Part shown: in pieces, positions 17,904-26,559 of the stretch
How the letters are laid out: each line of letters opens with the position of its first letter
Numbering within the stretch: position 1 is the stretch's first letter
NCBI RefSeq assembly: GCF_000383915.1
Contig: NZ_KB912942.1
Location: 6,518,412-6,582,411 of the forward strand
Reading direction: 5' to 3'
DNA from: Amycolatopsis benzoatilytica AK 16/65
GTDB lineage: Bacteria; Actinomycetota; Actinomycetes; Mycobacteriales; Pseudonocardiaceae
Length of the DNA: 64,000 nucleotides
Position numbers and translations under genes: made by a program
The notes under the pieces: model-generated
The model's input: only the letters and a program-made list of their open reading frames with translations
Told to the model about the DNA's origin: nothing
The model's database searches: none

Positions 17904-18170
17904 TCATGACGCGTCCAGCCCGGTGCAGGGCGGGCACCACTCCGCATCGACGAATCCGGTCAGGTCGATCTCGCCGCGTTCGTGCCGCTCGGGGTACGTC
18001 TCGTCGACCGAGCACCACGGGATCAGCCACCGCACCGACGGGTCGGCCAGCTCCCGCTTCCAATAGCGGTGTGCCGTCTGCCGGTTCGCCGCCGTCGGGT
18101 CGCTATGCACCCGCAACGCCAGCTCCGAGGTGCGCAACCAATGACGCCGCACCCACGTCCGCATCACCAC
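17904..18170 (-). CDS. Small hypothetical protein (88 aa)
   Basis: GTG at 18170 lies 7 bases after a GGAGGGGG ribosome-binding site; ATG at 18164 is the alternative. The product is rich in Trp and His (RTWVRRHWLRTSELALRVH, HRYWKRELADPSVRWLIPWC) and ends with FVDAEWCPPCTGLD, whose CPPC could bind metal or act in redox chemistry. I do not recognise the family. Confidence 0.5.
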   Translation of the reverse strand: MVMRTWVRRHWLRTSELALRVHSDPTAANRQTAHRYWKRELADPSVRWLIPWCSVDETYPERHERGEIDLTGFVDAEWCPPCTGLDAS

Positions 18171-18408
18171 GTCTGTTCCCCCTCCACGCCGATCCGGCAG
18201 CTGACAGCTGTATCCCCGAGGCCAAATGTGAGCTCTGCGCTGGCGTGACACTCCGTCCGACGGCAGAAGACCGAATGCACGCCAACCCAGCCGTCGAGAA
18301 GCCCTCCTCCGGCACCGGACATCCGACTCGCGCGAGCACAGCGCAATCGCGTGGCCGGTCCCGGCCGTTGCCCGGCTGCGTTCGGCGCGAGACACTCAAT
18401 GGACGACA

Positions 18409-19257
18409 TCACCTTTTCCGGGCGACGCCGCCGGCCAGGATCCGCCGCGCCACCGTGGGAGGCGACAGGCCTGGGCCGTCCGGCCACCAGTCGTTGATCG
18501 TGACGACCTCGCCCGGCGTCCCCGGCCGAGGCGGAAGCAGCTCCGTCTCGTGGAACAACTCCGCGATCTCCTCGCGCGTCAGGGACGCGACGTCCTTCAT
18601 CGGCCCCTTGTGGATCGCGTCGAGCAGCTTCTTGACGGCGTGGTCTTCAGGCGATTCGTCCGCTGCGTCGAGCACGAACGAGACCGCGAGAAACGAACCG
18701 GGCGCGAGCCGGTCCACGAACGCTCGCGTCACCTTCGCCGGCAATCCCCGATCGCCGCTGTGGTGGTGAAGTGCTGCGAAGAACAGCACCGCGATCGGCC
18801 GGCTCCAGTCGAGATGCCCCAGCACCGTCGGGTCGTCCAGGACGCTCGCCGGGTCGAAGAAGTCGGCTTCGACGATTTCGGTGTACTCGTTGTGGTCCAG
18901 CAGGGCCCGGCCGTGGCTTGCCACCACCGGGTCGTAGTCGACGTAGATGACCTTCGCCGCCGGGTTCGCCCGCTGCGCGATCTGGTGCACGTTCTCCGTC
19001 GTCGGCAGACCCGAGCCGCAGTCGAGGAACTGGGTGACACCCTCCTCCTGCGCGAGGAAACGACAGACCCGGCTCACGAACTGCCGGTTCTCCATCGCGG
19101 CCTGCGCGATCTCCGGCACCACCGCAGCCAGCTCCCGCGCAACCTGCCGGTCGACCGCATAATGATCCTTCCCGCCCAGCAAGCAGTCGTAGAGACGCGC
19201 CACACTCGACTTCGTCGGGTCGACCCCGGGCGGCGGGTCGTTGCGTGCGTCGAACAC
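18409..19257 (-). CDS. SAM-dependent methyltransferase, DUF574/Methyltransf_19 type
   Basis: GTG at 19257 follows AGGAGG by 8 bases, which sets the start over longer options. The 282-residue protein begins with the family signature SSVARLYDCLLGGKDHYAVDR (residues about 16-35). The SAM-binding region has QFLDCGSGLPTTENVHQIA (motif I, GSG-x-P) and VIYVDYDPVVASHGRALL (motif II). AVLFFAALHHH and LAPGSFLAVSFV (post-I and III) follow. These actinobacterial enzymes are abundant and often next to XRE regulators; their substrates are largely unknown. The promoter region is shared with the divergent XRE gene. Confidence 0.85.
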   Translation of the reverse strand: MFDARNDPPPGVDPTKSSVARLYDCLLGGKDHYAVDRQVARELAAVVPEIAQAAMENRQFVSRVCRFLAQEEGVTQFLDCGSGLPTTENVHQIAQRANPAAKVIYVDYDPVVASHGRALLDHNEYTEIVEADFFDPASVLDDPTVLGHLDWSRPIAVLFFAALHHHSGDRGLPAKVTRAFVDRLAPGSFLAVSFVLDAADESPEDHAVKKLLDAIHKGPMKDVASLTREEIAELFHETELLPPRPGTPGEVVTINDWWPDGPGLSPPTVARRILAGGVARKR

Positions 19258-19558
19258 GACGCGCACCTCCTGCACCTTGATTCCGATACGCCGCGCCGAA
19301 AAGATCGGCGGTGTGCGGCCCCCTGCAGGGGCCGGCACGGCGACTCGCGGCAGCTACGGCACCACTGACTCAGCACGGGATCGAGCCCGGTGCCGAGAGG
19401 GCGTCGCGATCTTCATGCCCCCGGAGCGCGTTGCCTGCGATGTCTGCCACCAGCTGACTACATGCGGCTACGATGACGTAAGGGGTCAAATTTCCGGCCA
19501 GCGATTTGACCCCCGAGATTTGACCTCACGGTGGGACCACACTCGTCAGGAGCCCCAG
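19258..19558. other. Divergent promoter region of methyltransferase and XRE regulator
   Basis: These 301 bases separate GTG starts at 19257 (minus) and 19559 (plus). The plus-side half contains the palindromic operator at 19482-19513 and a further half-site. The remainder shows no gene. Confidence 0.6.
19482..19527. promoter_or_regulatory. Perfect 10-bp palindromic operator plus third half-site
   Basis: GGGGTCAAAT (19482-19491) and ATTTGACCCC (19504-19513) are perfect inverted repeats with a 12-base spacer. A third half-site, ATTTGACC within GAGATTTGACCTC (19515-19527), lies 14 bases after the second. The group ends 31 bases before the XRE start. It is the most likely autoregulatory site of that protein and could co-regulate the divergent methyltransferase. 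Confidence 0.65.
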
Positions 19559-20899
19559 GTGCCCAACGACAGGACGGCCCAGGAGGCATCTCTGGGTGCC
19601 CAGCTCGCGCGGGAAATCCGCGCGAGCAGAAGGCGGGCCGGGTTGAGCCAGCGCCAGCTGGCCGCTCGCATCGGCTACACCAGCCAGTACGTGTCCCTCG
19701 CGGAACGCATCGGCGGCAACCTTCCCTCAGCGGTCCTGGTGGCGACGTTGGACAGTGCCCTCGACGCCGACGGCCGGCTCGTCGCACTGCACGCGCGAGC
19801 ACGCGCCGGCCAGAAAGACTTGCGTCAGAAGCCGGCGAACGGAATGGCAAAGCAGGCACGCCGGACCCAGCATCCGGCGACTGCATCGGCCGCCGAGCGC
19901 AACCGGGCGCACGACGCGACAGCCGTCGCCATCGACGGTCAGATCCCGGCCTTGCGTCGCGTGCTCGACACTCATGACCTCCCAGAAGACGGGCCGGTAC
20001 GCCCCATCGCAGAGCTGCGTCCGGTCGTGGCCGCGGTTGTCGTGAAGCGACTTCGCTCGGACTACCGCGAACTGTCCGTCGAGGTGCCCCTGCTCCTGCC
20101 CGAGCTTCACCGGGCGTTCCTGGCGTGCGCACCACCGGAGAAACCGGAATTCGCGCGGATGCTGGTCCAGGTCTACCGCGCGGCCGACGCTGTCGCGGAC
20201 AAGTACGGCTACTACGACCTCTCCGCGCGCATCATCGACCTGCTGGTACGGCGAGCAGCCGACACGGGAGACGAACTGGTCGAAGGCACCGGCTCCTACG
20301 TTCGCGGCGAAACGTTTTTCGCCTCCGAGGATCTCGACGCCGGCCGTCGGATGCTCGAACGCGCGGCCGACCGCATCCGCATCACGGACTCCGAAACCGC
20401 AGCAGCAACATACGGAACCCTGCACATGCGCGCGGCCGTCATGGCGGGCCGCGCCGGGAACTCCCTGCGCGCACGCGACCACATCGACGAAGCCCAGCGC
20501 GCTGCGCAGCTCGTCGACGAAGGAATCCACCTGGGCACCGCGTTCGGTACAGCGTCGGTGCGCATTCACCGCGTGTCGCTCGCCGTCGAACTCGGCGACG
20601 TCGGCTCCGCGCTTCGCCTGACCGCAGGCTGGCGCCCGCCGATCAGCCTGCCCGCCGAGCGACGCTCGCACCTCTACGTCGAACTCGGACGCGCACATCA
20701 CCTCGCCGGCCAGCGCGACAAGACAGTCGCAGCGATGCACACCGCTCTGCGCATCGCGCCGGAACACGTTCGCGCGAACCCTCAAGTCGGCGAGATCGTG
20801 GACCACCTGCGCATGGACACTGCAGGCACGCCGAGCGTCGCGATGCAGGTCCTCGACCGCGCGGTGTTCTCGCCAACAGCCAGGGAACGAATCTCCTGA
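19559..20899 (+). CDS. XRE-family regulator with C-terminal TPR-like domain
   Basis: GTG at 19559 follows CAGGAG by 6 bases. The 446-residue protein has an N-terminal HTH (about 15-70: REIRASRRRAGLSQRQLAAR, IGYTSQYVSLAE) and a long helical C-terminal region (about 150-440) with repeated helix pairs such as RRMLERAADRIRITDSETAA and DHIDEAQRAAQLVDEG, as in tetratricopeptide-containing regulators. It likely senses a ligand or peptide. It ends 10 bases from the convergent HAD hydrolase gene. Confidence 0.8.
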   Translation: MPNDRTAQEASLGAQLAREIRASRRRAGLSQRQLAARIGYTSQYVSLAERIGGNLPSAVLVATLDSALDADGRLVALHARARAGQKDLRQKPANGMAKQARRTQHPATASAAERNRAHDATAVAIDGQIPALRRVLDTHDLPEDGPVRPIAELRPVVAAVVVKRLRSDYRELSVEVPLLLPELHRAFLACAPPEKPEFARMLVQVYRAADAVADKYGYYDLSARIIDLLVRRAADTGDELVEGTGSYVRGETFFASEDLDAGRRMLERAADRIRITDSETAAATYGTLHMRAAVMAGRAGNSLRARDHIDEAQRAAQLVDEGIHLGTAFGTASVRIHRVSLAVELGDVGSALRLTAGWRPPISLPAERRSHLYVELGRAHHLAGQRDKTVAAMHTALRIAPEHVRANPQVGEIVDHLRMDTAGTPSVAMQVLDRAVFSPTARERIS

Positions 20900-20909
20900 C
20901 CAGACAGGA

Positions 20910-21557
20910 CTACTGCCCCTCGGCAACCAGTCCGACGAGGTCGGTCAGGTTGTCGACGGCCCAGGCGGCGTTCTCGGCGACAACCGGGTCCTCCGCCCAC
21001 AAGTAACCCCACGGCCCGCGCCGGATCAGCACCGGCCGCAGCCCCGACGCGCGCGCAGGGACGATGTCGTTGTCGCGATGGTCGCCGACGTAGAGAATCT
21101 CGCCCGGCAAGCCGGGCGCGAATTCGATCACCTTCGAGAAGAATTCCCGGTCCGGCTTGGCGACGTTCCATTCGCCCGACGTCGCGATGGCGTCCACCGG
21201 GAGGTCCAGGTCACGCAGCAGGCGAGCCGCTTTTGCGGTCTGATTCCCGGCGATACCCACCCAGACCCCGGCGCGCCGGAGAGCATCCAACGCCGGCCGG
21301 ACATCGGGATACAGGTCCGACTCGTCGATCTGTTCGCCGACGCCGGCTTCCTCTCGCCGCCGTCGCTCGGCTTCCAGGTCGAACCCGGGACGAAACACCT
21401 GGAACGTCTCCGCGTTGTTCCGACCCGCCGCGGTGACCGCACCCAGAACCGCGGAAAAGGTGTGCCGGGGGACACCGATCCAATCGGCCCAGGCACCGAA
21501 CTCACGCGAGTCGTCGAGCAAGGTCTCACCGACGTCGAACACCACCGAACGAATCAC
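20910..21557 (-). CDS. HAD-superfamily hydrolase
   Basis: The 215-residue protein has all four HAD motifs: VVFDVGETLLD (residues about 5-15; the second Asp of DxD is replaced by Gly), VGIAGNQT (II), a Lys in WNVAKPDREFF (III) and ILYVGDHRDNDI (IV). The cap domain lies in residues about 17-95. The DxG variant of motif I occurs in some HADs with weak or altered phosphatase activity. The substrate is unknown. The start at 21557 is the only good in-frame ATG. Confidence 0.8.
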   Translation of the reverse strand: MIRSVVFDVGETLLDDSREFGAWADWIGVPRHTFSAVLGAVTAAGRNNAETFQVFRPGFDLEAERRRREEAGVGEQIDESDLYPDVRPALDALRRAGVWVGIAGNQTAKAARLLRDLDLPVDAIATSGEWNVAKPDREFFSKVIEFAPGLPGEILYVGDHRDNDIVPARASGLRPVLIRRGPWGYLWAEDPVVAENAAWAVDNLTDLVGLVAEGQ

Positions 21558-21887
21558 GCCGCTCCCGACCTCGCTTCACCGTCCGCAGGGAGAATAGTGG
21601 ACCGGTCAAGGTCCCGTGGACGCCCTGCAATTCTTTCAGCGCAGGGGAAGGACGTCAGCGCGACGGACGAGGGCCGGGCGGCGCGTTCGCCGACGCCGGA
21701 GCCGGCTCGGCCCGCGGCCGGCTCGAGGTTCATGCCCCCCGGCTCACCGCTGTGTCGCGGAAGTTCTCGTTGGGTCAGGGGCCCGATGCGGTACAGCTCC
21801 TCAGATTCGTGCGTGTCAACGCCGCTCGAAAACTGACCCCCTGGTTCCGGATGAAACCTGACCCCCGCCCTGGTTAATGGATCTTGC

Positions 21888-22691
21888 TTAGTCGTTGGTC
21901 TTGGCTGCGGGGACGCGGCCCAGGTCGCGGTCTTTGAGTCGGTAGCTGTCTCCCTTCATCGAGATCACCTCGGCGTGGTGGACAAGACGGTCGATCATGG
22001 CCGCGGCGACAACATCGTCGCCGAAGACTTCGCCCCACCGGCCGAACGGCTTGTTTGAGGTGACGATCAACGAGGCCCGCTCGTAACGGGAGGAGACCAG
22101 CTGGAAGAACAGGTTGGCCGCCTCGGACTCGAACGGGATATAGCCGACCTCGTCCACGATCAACAACGGGATCCGGCCCAGCTTGACCAACTCGGCCTGC
22201 AACCGACCAGCATGATGCGCGTCAGCCAGACGAGCGACCCACTCGGCCGCGGTGGCGAACGCGACCCGATGCCCAGCTTGGCAAGCGCGAATGCCCAGCC
22301 CGATGGACAGGTGCGTCTTGCCGGTCCCGGGCGGGCCGAGGAATACGACATTCTCCCTGCCGGTCACGAAATCCAGCGTCCCGAGATGTGTGATCGTGTC
22401 CCGCTTCAGCGAGCGTTGATGGTCAAAATCGAACTCCTCCAACGATTTCCGGGACGGGAACCGGGCCGCGCGGATCCGTCCCTCACCGCCATGGGACTCA
22501 CGAGCGGAGACCTCGCGCTGCAAACACGCGGCCAGGAACTCTTCATGCGACCACGATTCGGTCCGGGCTCGCTCGGCCAGACGCGCCACCGCCCCGGCCA
22601 GGGTCGGTGCCTTCAATGCCCGAGCCAGATACGCGATTTCGCTGGTCACATCCCGGCTGGTCCGGGCGCTGGTGGACTTGACCGCCATCAC
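21888..22691 (-). CDS. istB: IS21-family transposition helper ATPase IstB
   Basis: The 267-residue AAA+ protein has Walker A GPPGTGKTHLSIGLG (about 118-132), Walker B LLIVDEVGYIPFE and sensor IVTSNKPFGRWGEVFGD. It follows istA with the ATGA overlap typical of the family. IstB binds target DNA and stimulates IstA-mediated insertion. It appears intact. Confidence 0.92.
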   Translation of the reverse strand: MMAVKSTSARTSRDVTSEIAYLARALKAPTLAGAVARLAERARTESWSHEEFLAACLQREVSARESHGGEGRIRAARFPSRKSLEEFDFDHQRSLKRDTITHLGTLDFVTGRENVVFLGPPGTGKTHLSIGLGIRACQAGHRVAFATAAEWVARLADAHHAGRLQAELVKLGRIPLLIVDEVGYIPFESEAANLFFQLVSSRYERASLIVTSNKPFGRWGEVFGDDVVAAAMIDRLVHHAEVISMKGDSYRLKDRDLGRVPAAKTND

Positions 22692-23947
22692 GCCACCTCC
22701 CCGTCCTCGGCAACGTCAACGGCGCTGGTTTCAGCGTCGAGGTTGAGCAGCCGGTCGTAATCGGCCAGGTCACGATGCTCGACCAAGGTCTCCGCCGGAC
22801 GAGGGCTCGTCTGCTGACGTGCCTGCCGGGCGGCAGCGGCTGCCCGAGCATGCTCGGGATCAGTGATGCTCTGGTGATCGGCCCAGCAGCGCGCATGGCA
22901 GGCCACGACCTGCCCGCCGCAGCTCACCCGCACCAGGTCCAGGTCCGCGGCGACCTCGACGCGCCGGCCGACCGCGACCGGATGGACGGAGTAGTCGTTG
23001 GAGTCCAACCGCACGTAGTGATCCCGGGGCAGCCGGGTCGCCAGCCGCCATCCCGCGATCGGGGCGACGGGCGGCAGCTCCAGCATCCCGGCCCGGTCCG
23101 CCTCCCACCGATCCACCGGCCGACAGCCCAGCCGGCGATGCTGGCGCTGGTTGGCCCGCACCAGCCACTGCTCAAGCTGGAGGTTGAACTCCGCTGGCGA
23201 ACCGAACCGGCGACCGGGCAGAAACGAGGTCTCCAGATAGCCGTTGGCCCGCTCGACCAGGCCCTTGGCTTCCGGATCACCGGGCCGACACTGGATCACG
23301 CTGATGCCCAGCGTTCCCCGGAAGGCGTTCATCGACTCGGTCAGCACCGGTTTGCCACCCCGCCACTGACCGACCGCAGATTCGTTGTCCCACACCAGCT
23401 TTCGCGGCACTCGCCCCAGGCCGGAGATCAATGCCCAGTGTCCTGCCAGCAGATCCGGAGCTTGCCGGGACGGGATCATCCGCGCGGTCATGACCCGCGA
23501 ATAGCCGCAGACCACGACCAGCACCGGCGGGCGTCCCACCTGCCCGAACCCGAGCGGCACGTCGACCGGCGGGAACCACAGGTCACATTGGGCCAGCTCG
23601 CCGGGCTGATACTCGGTCCGGGACGCCGGGTCCGGCGGCTGGAACAGCGGCCGGAGTTGGTGGATGCGGTCGAACAGCACGGTCTTGCCGCGCGTCCACC
23701 CGATCCGCTCCATGATCACGGTCGAGGGCATGGTCGGGAATTCCGCGAGCAACGCCCGGACCTGCGGTTCGACCGCGTCCACGATCGATCCCTTCCTCGC
23801 CCGTTCATACCGTGGTGGTTCGTGCAGGCTCAGCGCCCGCCGGACCGTGTTCTTCGAGATCGCCAACCGGCGAGCGATGGTCTTGATGCCCATGCCCTCG
23901 GCTCGATGCAGTCGGCGGATCTCCGCCCAGTCCTCCACGCTCAGCAC
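22688..23947 (-). CDS. istA: IS21-family transposase IstA
   Basis: The 419-residue protein starts with an HTH (LHRAEGMGIKTIARRLAISK). The DDE core has Asp in QCDLWFPP, Asp in LVWDNESAV and Glu in AKGLVERANGYLE. A C-terminal SH3-like domain (YVRLDSNDYSVHPVAVGRR) follows. It overlaps istB by 4 bases. It appears full length. Confidence 0.92.
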   Translation of the reverse strand: MLSVEDWAEIRRLHRAEGMGIKTIARRLAISKNTVRRALSLHEPPRYERARKGSIVDAVEPQVRALLAEFPTMPSTVIMERIGWTRGKTVLFDRIHQLRPLFQPPDPASRTEYQPGELAQCDLWFPPVDVPLGFGQVGRPPVLVVVCGYSRVMTARMIPSRQAPDLLAGHWALISGLGRVPRKLVWDNESAVGQWRGGKPVLTESMNAFRGTLGISVIQCRPGDPEAKGLVERANGYLETSFLPGRRFGSPAEFNLQLEQWLVRANQRQHRRLGCRPVDRWEADRAGMLELPPVAPIAGWRLATRLPRDHYVRLDSNDYSVHPVAVGRRVEVAADLDLVRVSCGGQVVACHARCWADHQSITDPEHARAAAAARQARQQTSPRPAETLVEHRDLADYDRLLNLDAETSAVDVAEDGEVA

Positions 23948-24198
23948 CTCCTGATGATCAGGAGGGGGTCAGATTTCCGCCGGTCAGACGGGGTCAGTTT
24001 TCACCCGGCGGCGACAGTGCGCGCCGACTTCGGACGGGAAGTCCGATGGAACGAGCAGCTGTGTGCGTGCGAGGGGCGCGTTCCAGCGCACGGCGAACGA
24101 GGCGAACAGGCGGATAGACGCCTGGTTACTTGGGGTGATCGTCGTTTCCAGGTAGCGCACGCCGTCACCGAGGAAGGCCCGCCCGCGGCCGTGGGTGA

Positions 24199-24292
24199 CG
24201 GCTGTGCGTCACGCATCGCGCCAAAGCACCGGCTCGTGCAAGGTCCTTCGCGATGGCCTGTGCAGCAGTGGTCCTCAGCAGAGCAGGACGCC
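24199..24292. repeat. Imperfect direct repeat, copy 1
   Basis: This segment and 25091-25186 share long runs such as TGTGCGTCACGCATCGCGCC, AAGGTCCTTCGCGA and GGTCCTCAG-AGAGCAGGACG, with scattered mismatches and small indels. The second copy covers the 3' end and terminator region of the secreted serine protease. The first copy still encodes AGVLLC-stop in the equivalent frame, so it is probably the tail of a lost protease paralogue. Confidence 0.75.
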
Positions 24293-24361
24293 AGCGTTGA
24301 AGTCCTGGACGACGCACAGGAAACCGGCATCAACTTCGCTGCGGCGACCTAGTCCTGACGA

Positions 24362-24829
24362 CTAGTAGCTGAAGGACAGGATGGCATGCGGAGAGCAGAT
24401 GTCGGTGGTGAGGTCGATGTCCTCGCACACCTTGATATCTGCGCGCACCTGGGTGGCGGCGGCGTCGAGGCGCGCAGACAAGGAGTCGCCCACGGGCTTG
24501 AAACGGGAGGACCGGGCGCTCTGGACTGTCTTGCCGAGCACCCATCGCCACTTGCCGTCGACATCCTCCTTCCAGAAGGAGAACGCTGCCTCCACGTAAA
24601 TCGGGTTTCCGTCGTTGCGCATGTCGACCCAGTTTGCGCCGACCGTCGCGTACACCCCGCCGTTGTTGGCGAAGTCGCCATATCCAGCACCTACCTTGTC
24701 GCCGCGGTCCACGACGTAAACCGTTCCCCAGTGCTGACCTGCCGCATTTGCTTCCGGCGCCAGCAATGATGCAGCGACCAACGCCGCCGTGGTGGCAGCC
24801 ACCGTGCCGGACAGACTGATTCGAGACAT
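24362..24829 (-). CDS. Secreted small protein of unknown function (155 aa)
   Basis: ATG at 24829 follows GGGGAGGGGATTTCTG. A Sec signal peptide spans residues 1-29 (LSGTVAATTAALVAASLLA) with an AxA cleavage site (ANA). The mature part of about 126 residues has two cysteines (VCEDIDLTTDICSPH) near the C-terminus. VDMRNDGNPIYVEAAFSFW and WRWVLGKTVQS suggest a beta-rich fold. I do not recognise it. It lies downstream of the secreted protease on the same strand, and both precede copies of the same repeat. Confidence 0.7.
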   Translation of the reverse strand: MSRISLSGTVAATTAALVAASLLAPEANAAGQHWGTVYVVDRGDKVGAGYGDFANNGGVYATVGANWVDMRNDGNPIYVEAAFSFWKEDVDGKWRWVLGKTVQSARSSRFKPVGDSLSARLDAAATQVRADIKVCEDIDLTTDICSPHAILSFSY

Positions 24830-25170
24830 CAGAAATCCCCTCCCCCGGAGTTTCCCCAACGACGTGAAGGTAACGGCCGCAGTCAGCCTCGTCAACTGAT
24901 GTGAACCCGACCGACTGAACTCATTCACCACAGTTGATGCCGTGACGACGATGCAGCCGCAGGCCGCTTTCCCGCCCCTTCCGCGGCGAGCCGAGGCAGA
25001 GGACGCTGTCGGAGTGGCCAGTGCCAGGCCGCGGCGCCGGCGGTGCGCGCACTGTCGGCAGCCGCTTCCACCCGACGCGAATCCGCGCCGTGACGCCTGT
25101 GCGTCACGCATCGCGCCAAGGGCCCCGGCTCGCGAAAGGTCCTTCGCGAGGCTCCGTGCAGCAGCGGTCC
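24830..25170. other. Intergenic region between two secreted-protein genes
   Basis: These 341 bases contain repeat copy 2 (25091-25186, overlapping the protease 3' end) with two hairpins: TGACGC-CTGT-GCGTCA (25091-25106) and CTCGCGAA-N6-TTCGCGAG (25129-25150). The remainder upstream of 24829 must hold the promoter of the small secreted protein. No gene is supported. Confidence 0.5.
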
Positions 25171-25186
25171 TCAGTAGAGCAGGACG
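25091..25186. repeat. Imperfect direct repeat, copy 2 (protease 3' end)
   Basis: This copy overlaps the last codons of the serine protease gene (ASVLLY-stop) and its downstream hairpins. It matches 24199-24292 over about 90 bases. The pair flanks the 155-aa secreted protein gene, so unequal recombination between copies could delete or duplicate that gene. Confidence 0.75.
25129..25150 (-). terminator. Perfect 8-bp hairpin after the serine protease gene
   Basis: CTCGCGAA (25129-25136) pairs perfectly with TTCGCGAG (25143-25150) across a 6-base loop, 20 bases beyond the protease stop. A second hairpin (25091-25106) follows. There is no U-tract. In repeat copy 1 the first hairpin is degenerate. 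Confidence 0.55.
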
Positions 25187-26349
25187 GATGCCCCCAGTGC
25201 TGCGCTGATGTCGAATACCGACGTGCAGTAGGTGGTCTGGCCGACGTCCGCGGCCGGGCCGACGATCTCGCCACGGGCCATCGCGGTGTAGGGCTGGTCC
25301 TTGCCCGAGGAAAAGCACGGACCGCCGGAGTCGCCGGGGGCTACGCCGCCCGAGGTCACCTTGATCGCGGTGAGACCCTTGGTGCATCCGTCGGGGTAGC
25401 AGTGGGTCACGTTGACCGCGGTGACGGTCCCGCGGGTCTCGCCTCCGTTCTTGCCGCTGAGGACGATCGGGCTGCCGATGTAGGCGTCGTTCTCGTCGAT
25501 CGCGCCGACCACTGGCCAACTGACGTCGGTGAAGCGCCCGCCCACCCAGATGCGCGCCCCGAAGGTCGCCGACGACGGTGGTGTGATGAGCTCGGCGTCA
25601 GTCGGGCCGTTGCTGGCGAAGGCGCGATGGGTGACGGTGCCGATCGCCGCGGTCGCGTTGTAGACCGCGGTTCCGCGAGCCCAGCAGTGCCCCGCAGTGC
25701 TCTCCACGATCTGTCCCGTGGACCAGAGTTTGAAGGCGTAACCCGAGGTGCAGCCGTATTCGGTACCGGGCTGCGACGCCGCGTTGTTGATGGCCAAGCC
25801 GCCGTAGTACGGGCTGTTGTCGTCCTGCCTGTTCGCCACCGTGCGGGGCTGCAGCTTGCTCGCCGCAACCACTTCGACCGCGTCGCCGTACCTGGCCCCC
25901 AACGCGGCGGCCACCGTGGCGGTGCTGTCGGCCAGGACTGACACGACAGCTTTGTTGGCGGTCACGTTCACATAGGCGCTCTCCAGCTTGCCCGGTCCGA
26001 CAAGATGCTCGACGAGCGCCGGGGCTTCGGCGACGACGCCGTCCAGCGCTCGCCGGGCGTGGCGGACGCGCTCGAACCGGATTCCCGCTTGCGGGGCCGC
26101 CTGGTCGGCGCCCACGACCTGGACGACCAACTGCCCGTCTTCGGTCCAACGAGCGCCGCCGTAGCGGCTTGAGCCGAAGGATCCGGCCAGCTCCTGGACT
26201 CGGGCCGCCATCTCCTGCACTCGGACATCGCCGTGGCCGCGCAACCACCGCATCGTGTCGGCACCGGCGGGCTCGGGAGCCGCTGCGGCCGTGGCGGCCG
26301 TCGGCAACAGGAGCAGGACCGCCAGCGCGGCGCACAACGTTGACTTCAT
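25171..26349 (-). CDS. Secreted S1-family serine protease with propeptide (streptogrisin/alpha-lytic-like)
   Basis: The 392-residue precursor has a signal peptide (residues 1-23), a propeptide of about 150 residues, and a chymotrypsin-fold protease from about residue 177. The catalytic triad is visible: His221 in ESTAGHCW, Asp251 in PTDAELI and Ser341 in APGDSGGPC. Cysteines at 200/222 and 317/322 suggest disulfides. Such proteases are exported by Sec, and the pro-region assists folding before autocleavage. It is intact. It lies in a patch with several pseudogenes. Confidence 0.92.
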   Translation of the reverse strand: MKSTLCAALAVLLLLPTAATAAAAPEPAGADTMRWLRGHGDVRVQEMAARVQELAGSFGSSRYGGARWTEDGQLVVQVVGADQAAPQAGIRFERVRHARRALDGVVAEAPALVEHLVGPGKLESAYVNVTANKAVVSVLADSTATVAAALGARYGDAVEVVAASKLQPRTVANRQDDNSPYYGGLAINNAASQPGTEYGCTSGYAFKLWSTGQIVESTAGHCWARGTAVYNATAAIGTVTHRAFASNGPTDAELITPPSSATFGARIWVGGRFTDVSWPVVGAIDENDAYIGSPIVLSGKNGGETRGTVTAVNVTHCYPDGCTKGLTAIKVTSGGVAPGDSGGPCFSSGKDQPYTAMARGEIVGPAADVGQTTYCTSVFDISAALGASVLLY

Positions 26350-26559
26350 GGATCCCCCTGGGTGCGTTCACCAAGCGACCGGCGTTGGTGGGCTCCCAGG
26401 ACTGTAGGGGTCCTTGGCCGATGCCAGGCCCGGAACCTTCGCAGCCCACCCAGACGGAGCAGTAGCCGACAAACCGGACAAGACTGGCCGCGGCGCTGCA
26501 GGTCGAAACCTGCCATTGACATCCATGGCCCGTGATCTCGTTATGCGTTCGGTCGACAG
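26350..26559. other. Upstream region of the serine protease gene
   Basis: About 210 bases with no gene; the promoter of the minus-strand protease must lie here. Together with the pseudogene at 26560-26877 it makes up a 615-bp stretch without an intact gene. Confidence 0.4.

Larger units (their letters stand above)
21828..24002. mobile_element. IS21-family insertion sequence (istA-istB), inserted in ectA
   Basis: The left end reads GAAAACTGACCCC (21828-21840) with an inner copy GAAACCTGACCCCC near 21853. The right end, on the opposite strand, carries the same GAAAACTGACCCC (23990-24002) with an inner GAAATCTGACCCCC near 23960. Paired terminal repeats plus istA and istB in one overlapping operon are diagnostic of IS21. 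Length about 2.17 kb. No clean target duplication is visible, so the insertion may be old. Confidence 0.88.
21740..24195 (-). pseudogene. ectA: Diaminobutyrate acetyltransferase (ectA) remnant split by an IS21-type element
   Basis: On the minus strand, 24195-24003 encodes GVRYLETTITPSNQASIRLF and APLARTQLLVPSDFPSEVG. Past the insertion sequence, 21827-21740 continues with GVDTHESEELYRIGPLTQ. Together these match the C-terminal GNAT half of EctA, which acetylates L-2,4-diaminobutyrate in ectoine synthesis; the ending EELYRIGP is characteristic. The N-terminal half is missing: upstream the sequence joins directly to a repeat copy at 24199-24292. No ectB, ectC or ectD is nearby. The gene is non-functional and was already 5'-truncated or lost that end by recombination at the repeat. 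Confidence 0.75.
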
